From Ascaphus truei (Eukaryota > Chordata > Amphibia > Anura > Ascaphidae), in assembly GCA_036426205.1 (NCBI GenBank), contig CM071568.1, positions 224,480,239 through 224,544,238 on the forward strand: a DNA stretch of 64,000 bases, in the 5' to 3' direction. Positions 32,671 to 45,616 of this stretch are shown here, piece by piece. Both the position numbers and the translations under genes were made by a program. Position 1 is the stretch's first letter; each line of letters begins with the position of its first letter. The notes beneath the pieces were generated by a model. The model saw only the letters and a program-made list of their open reading frames with translations, did not search any database and was not told where the DNA came from.

Positions 32671-35490
32671 ATTTATTTATTTATTTATAAAATATTTTAC
32701 CAGGAAGTAATACATTGAGAGTTACCTCTCGTTTTCAAGTATGTCCTTTGCACAGAGATAAAACAAATAATACATGGTTACAAATACAGTTACATAAATG
32801 AACAGGGTATACATTATATACAATACATTGCATGCACAGTTAAAGAAAATATATGTTATGGGCGTATGTAACAGTTACAGACCAGATTAAAATGTGAGAC
32901 AGCCTTAGATTTGAAAGAACTTAAACTGGTGTTGGATGTGAGAGTCTCTGGTAGGTTGTTCCAGTTTTGGGGTGCACGGTAAGAGAAGGAGGAACGGCCG
33001 GATACTTTGTTGAGCCTTGGGACCATGAACAGTCTTTTGGAGTCAGATCTCAGATGATAGGTGCTGCATGTGGTAGGGGTGAGGAGCTTGTTCAGGTAGC
33101 TGGGTAGCTTGCCCATAAAGAATTTAAAGGCAAGACAGGAAAGGTGAACTTTGCGCCTAGACTCTAGTGATGACCAATCTAGTTCTTTGAGCATTTCGCA
33201 GTTATGTGTGTTGTAGTTGCATTGGAGAACAAAACGACAAATTGAATTGTAGAGGGTGTCAAGTTTGCTAAGGTGGGTTTGAGGTGCCGTGCCATATACT
33301 ATGTCTCCATAGTCAATAATTGGCATTAGCATCTGCTGTGCGATACGCTTTCTGACCAGGAGACTTAGGGAGGATTTGTTCCTGTAAAGTACCCCTAGTT
33401 TGGCATAGGTCTTGGTTGTCAGGGTATCAATGTGCATCCCGTATGTTAAGTGGGAGTCAAACCATAAGCCCAGGTATTTAAAACTGGTAACAGGAGTTAG
33501 GGTGGTGTTAGTGTTGGTTCTAATATGGAGCTCAGTCGCTGGAAGCTTTAAGAATTTAGTCTTGGTCCCAAATACCATTGTTACAGTCTTGTCAGTGTTT
33601 AAAAACAGTTTGTTTTGGGAAATCCAGTTTTCAAGTCTGAAAAAGTCAGACTGAAGTATGTGTTGAAGGTCAGAGAGGCTATGGCTGTGTGCATATAGGA
33701 TTTTGTCATCTGCATACATGTGTAATGAGGCTTCCTTACAAGCTGTGGGAAGATCATTAATGAACACTGAGAAGAGTAGGGGCCCCAGAACAGAGCCTTG
33801 CGGGACACCACAGGTGATATCCAGGGGGTTGGAGATAGAGCCTGAGATGGACACATGTTGGGATCTTCCTGATATGTAGGTCTGAAACCAGTTTAAAGCA
33901 TGCTTCCCTATTCCAGAGCTCTGGAGTTTGTTAAGCAGGATAGCATGATCAACTGTATCAAAAGCCTTTGCAAAATCCAGGAATACTGCACCAGTGAGTT
34001 GTCCCCGTTCCATTCCACACTGGATTTCATTGCAAACTTTTAGCAGGGTAGTTACGGTGGAGTGTTTGGGACGAAACCCAGATTGGAATTGGCTGTGGAA
34101 ATTTGTCTTGGTATAGAAATCGCTTAATTGGGAGTGGACACATTTTTCCATGACTTTGAATAGAATTGGGAGAAGTGAGATTGGTCTGTAGTTTGAGACA
34201 GTGTTTTTGTCCCCACTTTTGAAGATAGGGACAACTCTGGCAGTTTTCCAGGTCTTAGGGATATGGCCTGCAGACAGGATATGGAAACAATTGGTTTGGC
34301 AATGGCTGAGGCACCAAGTCGTAGGAACCTAGATTGTAGTAAGTCGGGTCCACATTGGCTGCTTAGTTTTAGTTTGAGGAGCGCTTGTATAATCTCCTCT
34401 TCAGATACTAGGCCAAATTGAAAATTGTGGGCAGTGTTGAGAGGGGGTGGGACTATAGGGGTACTCCCAGGATGAGATTCAGGTTTGTGGTTTGGGCTGC
34501 GTTTTGCTAATAAGTTAGTGGCACACCCCACGAAGTAATCATTGAATGCATTTTCAATGTCAGTGGGGTTTGTCAGAGTAATATCCCCCTTAGTGATATT
34601 ACTTGGTTGTTGATGGTTAGGAGGCTGGAATATATTGTTGATAACCTTCCAGACGTTAGCTGGGTTTGTTGTATTTTGGTGGAGATTGTCAGAGTAATAT
34701 TGTGCTTTTGCATGCCTTGTTTGCCTTGTGCACATGTTCTGCATGCATCTGTAGTGATTGAGATCCTTGGTAGTGCCAGTTACTTTGTAGCTTTTCCACA
34801 AGGTATCCCTGAGCTGGTAGAGTGCAATAAGGTCAGTTGTAACCCATGGAAGGTGGGCCCCTCGTACCCTTATTTTGCGTAGTGGAGCATGGGTATCACA
34901 GAGTTTTAAGAACTCGGATTGGAAATAGTCGAGTGCAGAATCAGGGTCGGGAATTAAATCGATTCTGTGCCATGGGCAGTTGGTATGGTCATCCAGAAAC
35001 TGTTGTGGGTTAACGTTTTTAAATGTTCTAGTGAGGAGAACTTTAGGACTTGATTGGGGCGGTTTAATTTTCCTTACACAGTACACTATTGCATGGTCAC
35101 TGAAAATGTCCGGAAGGATGCCAGAGGATTGGATTCTGCTGGGGTTTGAGGAGAGAATCCAGTCTAGCAAGGAATGGTTATGCGATTTCAGGTTTGTCCG
35201 TGTGGGTTGGGAAATGAGTTGTGATAGGTTAAGTGACTTGAGTTGTGTCTGGATTTTATGGTTTTTAGGGTCAAGCCAGTTGAAGTTGAAATCCCCTAGA
35301 ACTAGCAGCTCACTCTTCTCGTTCAGAGAGGAAATGGAGCCAAGAAACTGGGTGATATCAGTCAGGGATTGTAGAGGGGCTTTAGGGGGGTGGTAGATGC
35401 CAGCGAGCAAGATGGGCTTAGAAAAGGGGAGGCAGATTTTGCCAACTAGAATTTCAAAAGAGCGTGGGCTTGGGGGGCAATTTAACAGTG
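32671..35490 (-). mobile_element. LINE copy 2, inserted in PLE terminal repeat
   Basis: Same family, orientation and 5'-truncation type as 15859-18770: TTTATTTATTTA tail and ACCAGGAAGTAATACATT at the left, endonuclease piece at the right ending in the GGGGGGCAATTTAACAGTG stretch. It splits unit 2 of the PLE A terminal repeat. AACAG appears at both edges and may be microhomology or a short target duplication. Confidence 0.9.
32856..35410 (-). pseudogene. LINE copy 2 endonuclease/RT, one frameshift
   Basis: Two overlapping frames, 34124-35410 (endonuclease and pre-RT) and 32856-34151 (reverse transcriptase and C-terminus), cover the protein of the 16056-18734 frame. The break is near 34281, where the copy lacks about 10 bases present in copy 1 (AGAGTTGACT between GGAT and ATGG). 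RT motifs are preserved: FLDFAKAFDTVDH, GVPQGSVLGPLLF, YADDKILY (Thr to Lys after YADD). The C-terminal RAPQNWNNLPETL is present. It is a clear pseudogene but otherwise close to copy 1, so the two insertions are probably of similar, fairly young age. Confidence 0.9.
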
Positions 35491-35994
35491 CCTGTCTGAA
35501 GTAAGGACATTTTATTCTCCTGCCTGTGCTTGAAAGCCTTATTCAAGGCTATTGGGACTGTGTAGTTCACTTTCAACCAAGGGAACTTCAGTGATTGTGA
35601 ACACAGTGTGTAACCTGAGAGGAGTTCCTGACATCACCAGCCCCTCTGCTGCTGTCACAGGAAGGATTTTATCCTTACATGCCTGTTTATTTCAGCTACA
35701 TTGTAAGTAGCCACTTTTCTTGCGCTTTATTTATATGATAAAACGTACTTCACTATATTGGCATTTTCTCTTTTATAGATCATATCTCGTCCTGGATTCT
35801 TCTAAGGATATTTTACGTATTTATCCCACAGGTGTTAGACATTTAACCACCTGTTGTCTCTGAATTGAGCCTTTTGTATTTTGTCTTTTTGTATATTATT
35901 GGTGTTGTGTACATCCATTACATTACGGCAGCACTCATTTGACACCATTTTTACTATTGTTGATAAGTAGTTTTGCGCACCTTATTTTGCCCTT

Positions 35995-35998
<4 letters not shown>
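35491..35998 (+). repeat. PLE A terminal repeat, unit 2, right part
   Basis: Resumes after the LINE with CCTGTCTGAAGTAAGGAC and ends with TACTTCACTATATTGGCATTTTC (35749), CCATTACATTACGGCAG and GCGCACCTTATTTTGCCC, matching the end of unit 1. Confidence 0.6.

Positions 35999-36000
<2 letters not shown>

Positions 36001-36046
<46 letters not shown>
36001..36046. repeat. (AT)n microsatellite
   Basis: Pure alternating AT run of about 45 bases at the end of the PLE terminal repeat, a position where such elements often carry simple repeats. Confidence 0.95.
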
Positions 36047-36049
<3 letters not shown>

Positions 36050-36613
36050 TATATTAAGGTTAAATGCACTGAACATTGTCCTCTAGGTGAGGTCAACTGA
36101 AAGTTGAGAGGTTGCGTTGTTCTTGCCACGTTTAAATGTTTCTCATGCTGCTGCAGGTGGGCTGATGGAAAGGTGCAGAGCTGGCATTTGTGGGACAAAG
36201 AGAGCTTGTACTGGTCTGGTCGGGCATTGGTGATAAGAAAGTGTCAGGGATAATCCTGGCATAAGTTATAAGTTCTGGGATACAAACAAAAGACTGTTTA
36301 TTCCAAGGTTGTGGGATAAAGAACCTTTGTTTGTCCATTGCCCTCACTCCTAGCATATTATTGTAATGTGTTCAAGGTGAAGCTAATCAGATGTACTATC
36401 ATTCATATCTATATCAAATACAGTTTCTGAAATGAGTCCTGCACTAGCAATCCTCTTGGGTAACAATATAGTTATTTTAAGCCTAATTGAAGACTACACC
36501 AGTGGGAAACCTTCCCCCTAGAGCAGTATTGCCAATGGACCAATGCACTATTTTTAACCCCTATATCTCTCAACAATGATATGCAGGTAGACAAATGCAC
36601 ATACCAGTGTATT
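36047..36613. other. No gene seen
   Basis: AT-rich DNA without a recognisable gene or repeat family. Confidence 0.4.
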
Positions 36614-36955
36614 ATGTATTTATACAATGTTTTACCAGGAAGAAATACATTGAGGGTTACCTTTCGTTTTAAAGTATGTCCTGGGCACAGAGTTATGATG
36701 ACAAATACATAGTTACATTAAGGGAGCAGGGTTATACATTATATACAAGACATTGCATGCACAGTAAGAGATAATATATGTTATAGGTGTATATACCAGT
36801 TAGAGACCAGATTAAAATGTGAGACAGCTTTAGTTTTGAAAGAACTTAGACTGGTGGTGGCTGTGAGAGTCTCAGGTAGGTTGTTCCAGTTGTGAGGTGC
36901 ACGATAAGAGAAGGAGGAGCAGCCAGATACTTTGTTGAACCTTGTACTGTAGGTA
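36614..36955 (-). mobile_element. LINE 3' fragment
   Basis: Carries TTTTACCAGGAAGAAATACATT and the C-terminal coding part (VIPL-type region corresponding to GTTGTTCCAGTT...GGTGCACGATAAGAG). More diverged than copies 1 and 2, about 340 bases, cut off near 36955. Confidence 0.8.
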
Positions 36956-37849
36956 CTTGAAAATCAACTACTTAGTGGAAAGGCCAGTATGCACGGTACA
37001 ATAAGATATACTGTGTGCTGAGGAAAGCTTGGAACAACGCACCAAATTCCTTAGATTTCACCATCTCCAGCCCCCTAAAGACATGCTTATTTTGAAAGGG
37101 AACAGAGGAGAATAGCAAAACAATAAGGAAGTTCGTAGGGAGACATATGGGGTTGAAAGTCAAAAACTGTAGGGTTAAATAGTTGAGCCTTTTAGAACCA
37201 ATATCTCCAACTAAAAAATGGCTGGAATGCAGGACCGCGCCTTCTATTGTCTGAATGTTTCATGTATGTATCTTTTAGAGGCTTAGATCCCATGTACATT
37301 ATATTATATTCATATTATGCTTCACACCTTCCTCTAGAAATCTGACATACTGCAATATATGCAAGAAGACTTTTATAGTTTCTGGTCTTGAAAACAATGT
37401 ATATTTCATGAAGATGCACATAGATATTTTTTTGTAACATTTATTTGCAGTTTTGTGCTATGGTGATTACTTAAAGTTTTATTAAATCTGACATTACCTG
37501 ACAAGAGAGATGAATAACTGAATACAGAAAATATATTTGGGGGGGGGGGTGGAGAGGGGGGGGGGGGAGCTTGGCGGTATTGGATGAGAATAAAATGGTA
37601 CATTGAGAATGTTACAATACATACACCAAAAAGAAAAAGAACTCAGTAGATAATAGCACTCAATATCACTAATGTTATACGGCAATCTTAAAATATCTTT
37701 TATTTAATTGATTTTAAAATAAATGGTGCATGAAAAGGGTAAGTATTAAATACATCATGACACTATATGTCTAGTAGCTGGCACAGTGCCTGAAATAGCA
37801 AGTCGCTATCACATTAGACCCTTTGTTTAAAGTCTCAAAGTGGCAGTGT
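36956..37849. other. No gene seen; G-run
   Basis: AT-rich DNA without recognisable features apart from the G-rich run at 37540-37570 (two runs of 9-10 G), which could form a quadruplex. Confidence 0.4.
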
Positions 37850-40845
37850 CAAATTACTATAATAGTAATTAAGGACTTTGTGATCCCCATTGTGATACTC
37901 CTGGACATGGCGTGCAACTGGCTTATCAAGTTGGTTTCTGATATCTCCTAATGTTCTAGGATCTTTTTTTCAATTGTCTTTTAGTTTTGCCAATGTATTT
38001 TTTCTTAGGAGCATTCTATTTGGTAGATCACACCAATGGTCTTACAATTAATAAATGTCCTTATTGTGAATACCTTAGTGTTGTCCCATTTTTGAAGTTC
38101 TTGGTTGATTTACCATGATTACTGCTAGGCATTGTGAGCATTTATAAGTGCCGGCTGGTCTTACCGGTACCATGTGGTGTTCATGGGTTCATCATAATGC
38201 TGTGTGTCAGATGTCCCTCAGATTATCTGGGCATCTGCGGTAATGCTAGGGTAGGGTTTCAAAACCTGTTGGAGGACTGGGTCCGCAGTAAGGATATGCC
38301 AGTGTTTTTTCAAAATTGATGTTATATTCTGCCATTGAGAGTTATAAATTCCAATGACCCGTATTAGTTTAATCTGGTCTTTTGGAACTTTCTCCTGTAG
38401 GAGCTGATGTTTAGGTGTGGTTTTTGCTCGCCATAGCCCTCTCACTATGGCATTGGATAACCTCTCTTTAGAAACCGTTGTTTCATTTGGTGGCTTCGAG
38501 TTCAAAGGACTCGGTAGACTCGCAGAAACTGTCCCACTGGTATCCCTCGGATCAGATTTTTTTGGATGGTGGCTGCTAGCCAGGAGAGGCTGTTGTTTGC
38601 TGTCTCCTTGCGATGAATGGTAGTTTTGTAACTCGTTTTTTTGACCCTCTCAGAATCTTTAGATCTAGAAAGTTGATCTCATTCAGATTATATTCAAGAG
38701 TGAGTCTAGATTATCTGATTTGAATTCAGGATTCCAATGAATTCTTGGAGGGTTTTTTCATCTCTGTGCCACAATAGCACATCATTGATGTACCTTAACC
38801 ACATACCAATGTTGACTGTGTACTTTCATATTCTTCGGAGAATCCCGTATCAGCTTCCCACCAGCCCAGGTACAGGTTGGCATATGATGGGGCACACTTA
38901 GCCCCATTGCTGTACCTTGGGTCTGTGGGTAAAGTTTGTTGTTGAAAATAAAGAAATTCTTAGTGAGGACAAATCTGAGTACTAATGACAAATTCATTAT
39001 GTTTTTGGAAACGGCGCCCCTCATGTTCAAGTAGTATTGGTTGCCTGGTACCTGTGTCATGTAGAATACTTGAATATAGACTTTCTACGTCTAAAGATAC
39101 TAGGAGGGTATTGTCATCAATAATAACCCCTTCCAGTTTACGCAGAACATCTCTACTGTCTTTTAGATAGGATGGTAAACTGGTACATAAGGTCTTAAAA
39201 TTGTATCCACATACTGGCTTACTTGTTCAGTAAGGTTACCACATACCAATACTATGGGTCTTCCGAGTGGTGGATGCTTGTTTTTTATGAATTTTGGGGG
39301 AGTGAATAGAAGGTAGCTAGCCTGGGTGTAGGGACAAACAGATACCTTTTTCTTTTGGGTGAGAACTTTGTTCTCTATACCCCAATCGAGAATACCCTTA
39401 AGTTCCATATTGATTTCAATGTAGGATTACATATCAAGGATTTTTATAGCAATTTTAGTCACTCGAGATTTTGTTGTTTTGTTTTACGTAGTCCGTGCTG
39501 TTTAGTATAACTAAATTGCCCCCTTTGTCAGAAGGTTTGATAACTATTGATTTTTCTTCTGAGAGTACTTTGAGTGCTGCTCTCTCGCTAGTGTCCAAGT
39601 TATCCATTTTAGTACCTTTCTTAAGGATTCAATGTCTTTGGAAACCATCTCCACAAAGACATTGATGTTAGGGCTATATCTGGAGGCCAAAACTTGAACT
39701 TTGGGGTTAGGTTTCTAAGGGTCTTCTCCTGGAGGTCTATCAGATTCTTCCTGTAATTCTGCAAGAGTCTTAGGTTCGCGAGATTAGTTTGATCAACCTG
39801 CTCTAGGCCTTGGTGAGTGGCCATAGTGGTCTTGCGTCTAGTGAAGAATTTATGGAGATGAAGTTTTCTGCTAAATAAATGAGATCTTTAATCCATTCAA
39901 GTAATCAAGGTCTTTGGAAGGAGTAAATGAAAGTCCCTTAGAGAGTACACGTGTATCGTGTCATTTAGTTGAAAACTTGATAGATTTATGACTTGTAAGT
40001 TCTCGGATTCATCTGATATTAATGGAATAGTCTCCTGTTCATCTGGCGTCTGCCTCTGAGTAATTTCTTCCCGAAACCCCAAACCTCTCTGTCCCTTATG
40101 CTTTCCACCTTTCCCCCTCCGCGTTCTTCTCTTGAATATTGGGGGGCACGGGGATGTTCTAAAAAAGGAAGGCTGCCTTGTGTATGAGTACTTGAGGATC
40201 TCGAATTGTCTTCCTCCCCCCTCGGATGTGTCCCATGTCAGTAGATGAGGGGGGTCAGTATGTGGTGTTTTTCCAGTTTTCTAGTAGTTTGGAATGATAT
40301 TTATATATACGTTCTTCCTTATAGTCTTTTTGATCTCGTAGAAATTTGTTATGTTTTCTATCTTGAAGTTCTTTTTTGAATTTGTCTATATTATTCTGTA
40401 GTTTTAATTCTAAATCGGAGAATTCTACATGACTGTTCCAAGTACCTAAATCTTCTAATTGTGTCTCAATTTCTTTATTAACAGTGTTTCATTTTTCTGT
40501 CTGAAATTCCAATAACAGTTTCATAAGGTCATGTGAGCATCTGTGTAAGATGTTGTCCCATTTCTTTTGAAATTCAGTGTCAGTAATATGGTGTGCTGGA
40601 GCTAAATGAGACCTATGACCTCTGGGTATAATATTAGTTTTTATGTATTTATTCAGGCTAAAGGTCTCCCACCACAGGTTGGTTCTTGATCTATATGTTT
40701 TGTCAAGGCACTGAAAGAAATGATTAATGTTTGGGACACTGGTATCCTCAAAGGGACCTTCAGTGTTCTCCCCCTCAAAGAGGGAATCGGCTGAAGTTTG
40801 CCATGATGAGAAATCTAGTTTCATAGACAGAAATCCTGACATTGT
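37850..40845 (-). pseudogene. PLE B: nearly full-length ORF, heavily frameshifted
   Basis: All PLE domains occur in order on the minus strand. The N-terminal domain at 40489-40842 has RSRTNLWWETFSLNKYI, IIPRG and FQKKWDNIL. Further N-terminal pieces lie at 39621-40082. The LPK-equivalent with NKHPPLGRPIV is at about 39240-39300. Motif B QTQGTAMGLS is near 38900-38925. Motif C reads YIND (38781-38792) where YIDD is expected, so a catalytic Asp is lost. The thumb and linker are at 38218-38505 and GIY-YIG remnants (GVIYQIEC, then IHW-K-like) at 37850-38060. Stops and frame changes separate these pieces. It shows the full PLE plan in one copy. Confidence 0.87.
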
Positions 40846-40946
40846 CCTTCTAAAATGTATAGATAAATGATCATGTATATATATGTAATAATATTTTTTG
40901 TGCGAGCTAGAGGTAAGAAAGGAGTCAAGACAACTCCTGTATTACT

Positions 40947-41066
40947 GATATACCGTGGGAGAGAGGGGGAGGGGAAGGGAGAGTAGGTGAACCTCTGCTC
41001 TGCTAATTTAGCGGAGCAGAGTTCCCCTACTCTCCCTTCCCCTCCCCCTCTCTCCCACGGTATATC
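40947..41066. mobile_element. Foldback (hairpin) element
   Basis: Perfect 41-bp inverted repeats, 40947-40987 and 41026-41066, starting GATATACCGTGGGAG. A second inverted pair in the loop, CTCTGCTC (40993-41000) and GAGCAGAG (41014-41021), makes the hairpin nearly continuous. No coding capacity; a foldback MITE is the likeliest identity. Confidence 0.8.
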
Positions 41067-42200
41067 ACATTGAGAATGTTGTCTTCTTTGTTAATTTGTG
41101 TAAATTAAAATATTAATCGTTGTTTACAGGGCGAAGATAGTCAAATCAATAAGGATAGGAAAGGTCAAAATCTACGGAAAATCTAAAATACAAATGTGTA
41201 AACATTTTTCTTTAGACATTGAAATTGGCATAGCAGTACATTCATATTAGAACAATTGTACCAGTTATTAGAATAATATTGCTTGGTGCATTTTTCAGGC
41301 AAAATGACCTCCTTGGTCATTCTTTATGTGAGATACTGTAGTGTCGAAATCTGATGCTTGTTAATTCTATTTGGGTGCGGTTGCTTTCTATATCCCTTAC
41401 AGTTTCTGTGACTATAGATCAGGGAGTATTGTACCCCTACCATTAATTCATTATAGCCTGGCTGTGCAGTGATAGAAGGGATCTGTGGAAGACTCTCTGT
41501 GTCTTCTCATTTACTTGCTTAGCAATAGTCTCCCTCTTGCACCGGCTATCCTTCATCAGCAATATCTGGTGAGCGTTGTGTCATTAAGTTATTCCTGCTT
41601 GTTAATTCTTACATTTCTATTCAGTAGAGACACTTTTATTCCGCAACTGGAATCCCGAGATGGAGATTGTGCTAGTCTTACCATTTTACTAATGGCTTTT
41701 ACGTGATGAATAGTTTTTATTTATCATGTCTTTGAAAAATCTTGACAACTTTCATTAACCGGTATAATACAATTCAAATTCAAAACCGTTTTTTGTTTGT
41801 TTATTGTACCATTTAGCCACTCTGTCTTCTGACTATCGATTATATGGTTAATAGAAATACAGTTTCTTGATAGAGGGGATTCGATCTTTGGTTATGCTGT
41901 TTTTCCTCTGTGGACCAGGGTTATTCCCTCTCTATTACTTTGTAGGTACAGTGTAATTATACGTTCTCTCTAGACTTTGCTACCTATCTGATTTTAGTGG
42001 CCTGACCCATATTTCTTCTCAACCAAACACAAACCCACACTGCTGAATGGGCAGTAAGGATGTCTTCCTGTGCTGGAAGGCATCCGATGGCTTAGCACTG
42101 CTCAGTAAATATGTGTCTATGTTTATAATTATGTTTTTATGGAAATCTCAGAATAAATGAAAAATATATGTCACACACATACATTGTACAGGATACATGG
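41067..42200. other. No gene seen
   Basis: AT-rich DNA. A 73-codon open frame (41485-41706) has no recognisable motif and I do not call it a gene. Confidence 0.4.
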
Positions 42201-42256
42201 ACCAAGTGCCGGAAGGGGTTATCACACGGGTGCAATAACTAGTACCGGCACTTGGT
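42201..42256. repeat. Small inverted repeat
   Basis: ACCAAGTGCCGG (42201-42212) and CCGGCACTTGGT (42245-42256) are perfect inverted 12-mers with a 32-base loop, embedded in GTACAGGATACATGG and GTGTACAGTACAGG outer similarity. Probably part of a hairpin MITE. Confidence 0.6.
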
Positions 42257-43734
42257 GTACAGTACAGGTACGTGCTCCTATTAGAGATGGGTGAAACCTT
42301 TGCTCGCGTTAGTAAAATGTAGAACATCCGTGGATGGTGAAAAAGGGGACTCTCTGAGACTGATGGCAAACAGGACACAAATAAGCTGATTGAAGGGGGC
42401 ACAGGAAGGGTGAGAGTGCCAGGGTGGAGGTAGAGAGTGGTGAGTAAATGAATGAATAGGACAAAGGAGAGTGCTACATTCATCCCAGTGAGAGAACTGC
42501 AGTAGGCTCAAGAATGTGCTGGGCTTTCTCATGCTACTTATGTATCCAGAATCAAGAATTGAGCAGAAACAAATACTAAACAAAAAGTGTAACTATCCCC
42601 TCCGGCATACCCACCTCAAGGTAAGCTTAAAACAGCAAAACATGTACAATCTTTTATATATATATATTTTAAATAAATCAGTTCTGTAGTATTAGATAAC
42701 TTACTGCATTTTTTTATTATTCAACTCTTAATCCCATTTTTTATGCATTTTAAAGCATCCTTTGATTTCTACAGCAGGGTTTAGCCCACCTCCCAAGCAG
42801 TGCAAGATCTTTGCAACACTTTCCTGTTTGTTGCCAATATTCCCAGCAGTTTGAGCTCTAAACTGTAACAATACAGTAGATAATGTTACCTTAGTAATAT
42901 CAGGATACATTGTAGCTGCTGAGTTACACACAGTCAAGATTTTGATAGTTATATAACAGGATCACTAAACGATTGCCAGCTTAGGTATTAAGGTTAAATT
43001 TTAAATTGTCACATGCTTTACATATACAAATAATAAAAAAAATAAAAAAGGGGGGGTAGAATTCGTGTTTTAAAGAGGCAATTCAAGCAGCTTTTTTTGT
43101 TTTACAGTAATATATGTAACATTTGATTACCTTTATTGTGGCCCACTGCATACTGTAGGAGACAGACACATGGGGAACACAGAGGCGCTGCTATCCTGGA
43201 CATCAGCAGTCGCTGCAGGACATCAGAACCCAAAACTTTCAGCAGCATATCTTGAGCTCAAGAAGGGATTTGATTGAACCTTTGATGGTCTTTATAGGGA
43301 GGTACTGTATTTTTTTATGTTGGAATGGGGTAAAAGAAAGGGGTTATTGCGTTGAAACGTATAAGTTGGCCCCATTTCATTTTGGACAGCTTTGTGCATT
43401 TTTTGCACTTTTATAATTTTGTTTGCATGTTTTTTATTCCCTTCTCTTTACCGTTTTTTGCACTGTATTTTGTTACTCTGACGTTTGTGTGCTGCATCAT
43501 ACTTCTTTATATGGTTATTGCATTACTTTTGGATACCAGTAAGCGTATAACTTTTGGACCAATTCTGAATATATCTTCTTTGAGTGCAGGGTAGACAATT
43601 TTTTAATATACTATAATATTTCTGTATGTCTGGTTTCATTGTGGTCTTTCACAGCAGAAATGTGGTATGTAGAATGATTGGTAGCAACAGGGCTGCAGAC
43701 AGATTTCCCGGGGCCCAGGACTTCAGTTCTGACC
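42257..43734. other. No gene seen
   Basis: TAGAGATGGGTGAAAC (42282) resembles a hAT-like terminal phrase, without a visible partner. A PLE-like GTTGAAACGTATAAG occurs near 43353. No coding region is supported. Confidence 0.35.
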
Positions 43735-44035
43735 GGGCCCCTCCTCCCCCCACCTTGTGCCTCATTTCACACCTTGCGAGTCCCCTCTATTTCCCTCCCT
43801 CTTCCCATGAATTTCTCTCTCCTCCATCTCATCTCTCACTCTCTCCATTAATTACCCCACTCACTCAATCCCCCCGCCTCACATGTATTTCTCTCCCCTG
43901 CGTCTCACTCTTACTCCCTCTTTTCCTCACTCACCCCCTCTCTCCTCTCACTTCTCCCCCCCTCCGTCAATTACCCCACTCAATCCCCCTCCTCAGACTC
44001 ACTCTCTCCCCCCTCACACAACTTGCATACGCCTA
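43735..44035. repeat. CT-rich minisatellite region
   Basis: Pyrimidine-rich tract with repeated CTCTC(C/A)CTC and CTCACTC(A/T)CCC phrases after a GGGCCCAGGAC start; similar in style to 23635-23815 and unclassified. Confidence 0.6.
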
Positions 44036-44046
44036 TAATATATATT

Positions 44047-44222
44047 ATCTTTAACTGTGCATGCAATGTCTTGTATATAATGTATACCCTGTTCACTTAT
44101 GTAACTATGTATTTGTAACCATGTATTATTTGTCATCATAACTCTGTGCCCAAGACATACTTGAAAACGAGAGGTAACTCTCAATGTATTACTTCCTGGT
44201 AAAACATTTTATAAATAATATA
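44047..44222 (+). mobile_element. LINE 3' fragment, plus strand
   Basis: Forward-strand copy of the LINE 3'-untranslated end: TTTAACTGTGCATGCAATG, AGACATACTTGAAAACGAGAGG and AATGTATTACTTCCTGGTAAAA, ending in an AT-rich tail. Only about 175 bases survive. Confidence 0.85.
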
Positions 44223-44257
44223 ACAATATTTATATAATTGAGGGAAAAATACGGTAG

Positions 44258-44261
<4 letters not shown>

Positions 44262-44338
<77 letters not shown>
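44262..44338. repeat. (CA)n microsatellite
   Basis: Pure AC run of about 76 bases. Confidence 0.97.
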
Positions 44339-44339
<1 letters not shown>

Positions 44340-44924
44340 TAAATAAAATAAAAACATATTAATAAAAAGGTGTTCCGTGTGTATGTGACCCGTAAATGAT
44401 AAAATCTATGATTCCCAACTATACAAATTAATATTCAAAAACGTAAACTATACAAAAGTAAATAGTGTATCTAAACAATGTAACTAATCTAAAAGTGGAA
44501 ATAATGTATTTACTTAAAGTCTCTATGATCTATCCTATTATAGAATAATTAAGATGTTTCATTATACCAGACATTAGAACTGTAATTTATACTCAATATG
44601 TACTCAACTTTCTCTAATTATTACTTGTCGACATGGCAGATTATTGCCTACGAATGCAGTGAAGACCTTGTTTTTTGGACAGCAGTTCAGGAGCCTTTTG
44701 GAATTCTCTTGATCATCTATTTTTGCACTAGATAATTCAAAGATTAAACCCTACAGTATGTAAGTACCCCTATCCATTTGTATATTTTTGGACTGTCGTT
44801 GATTTGAATCTCACCGGTATTAGGGTGCACCGAAGATATGTATTTTTATGACATTAGTAGTACTGTACTATAGACACATTTGCAGAGACTTTGATGTATA
44901 CTGTCTCTGATAAAGAAAGATTTT
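44339..44924. other. No gene seen; 5' flank of PLE C
   Basis: AT-rich, with the end probably being PLE C leader. Confidence 0.35.
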
Positions 44925-45355
44925 TTGGGGGAAATTGAATCTATACCATTGAATTTGCAAGAACTTGATGCAATCAGATTACAAAGACAGGTTGATTCAT
45001 TATCCAGAAAACATATTAGCTTGCCGCTCCATAGCTCAACCTTACTGTCATATTTGAAAGTTAATCGCATTCCACTAGACTTAAGGGTTAATCTGCATCC
45101 TATTCTGTGTAAGAATAAAAGAGAGTTTGTTGAAAAATAGAGAATACTTAATAAATGCAGCTTAGACTTGATGCTCTTTATGCTAGAGAGCCTGGATAAG
45201 AAAATGAAGACCTCATTAACTGATGTAGCGAAAACAAAAGAACTACTGACAAATAAAATGAATTTACAAGTTACTATAACAAGTTCTTAAAGGAATTGAC
45301 AGCTGCAACAGAAGATTTAAAAAAGCTATACTTCAACGGTAGCTTTATAAATGTA
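44925..45355 (+). pseudogene. PLE C, N-terminal part
   Basis: Frame 44925-45140 has IPLDLRVNLHPIL and FVEK, the counterpart of the PLE segment RIPRGLR.....P...D.EF. It continues after a stop through ILNKCSLDLM-like and coiled-coil-like Leu/Lys-rich sequence to about 45355. There an LTR-like element interrupts it. The next part of the same element resumes near 47100. Confidence 0.65.
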
Positions 45356-45616
45356 AATGTAGCCGGGCTCCCCGGGTGCCCCCTTACCTCGGCTCTGTTA
45401 CGGGGACCCCCGCGGCATGCCAGGGAGCTGCGGGGGCGATCGCATCGCCGGGGGCTCCCGGTGACAGCTGCAGGGCGCCGCCATGTTAAATGCGTTCACG
45501 CGTGCGCAGGAGCTCGCGCACATGTGCAGTATAGACCTAGGTCTTACGGCGGCCATATTGGGGTTGGCCCAAGTGTTCGTGCATGCGCAGGAGATCGCAC
45601 GACGCGGCAGCCATTA

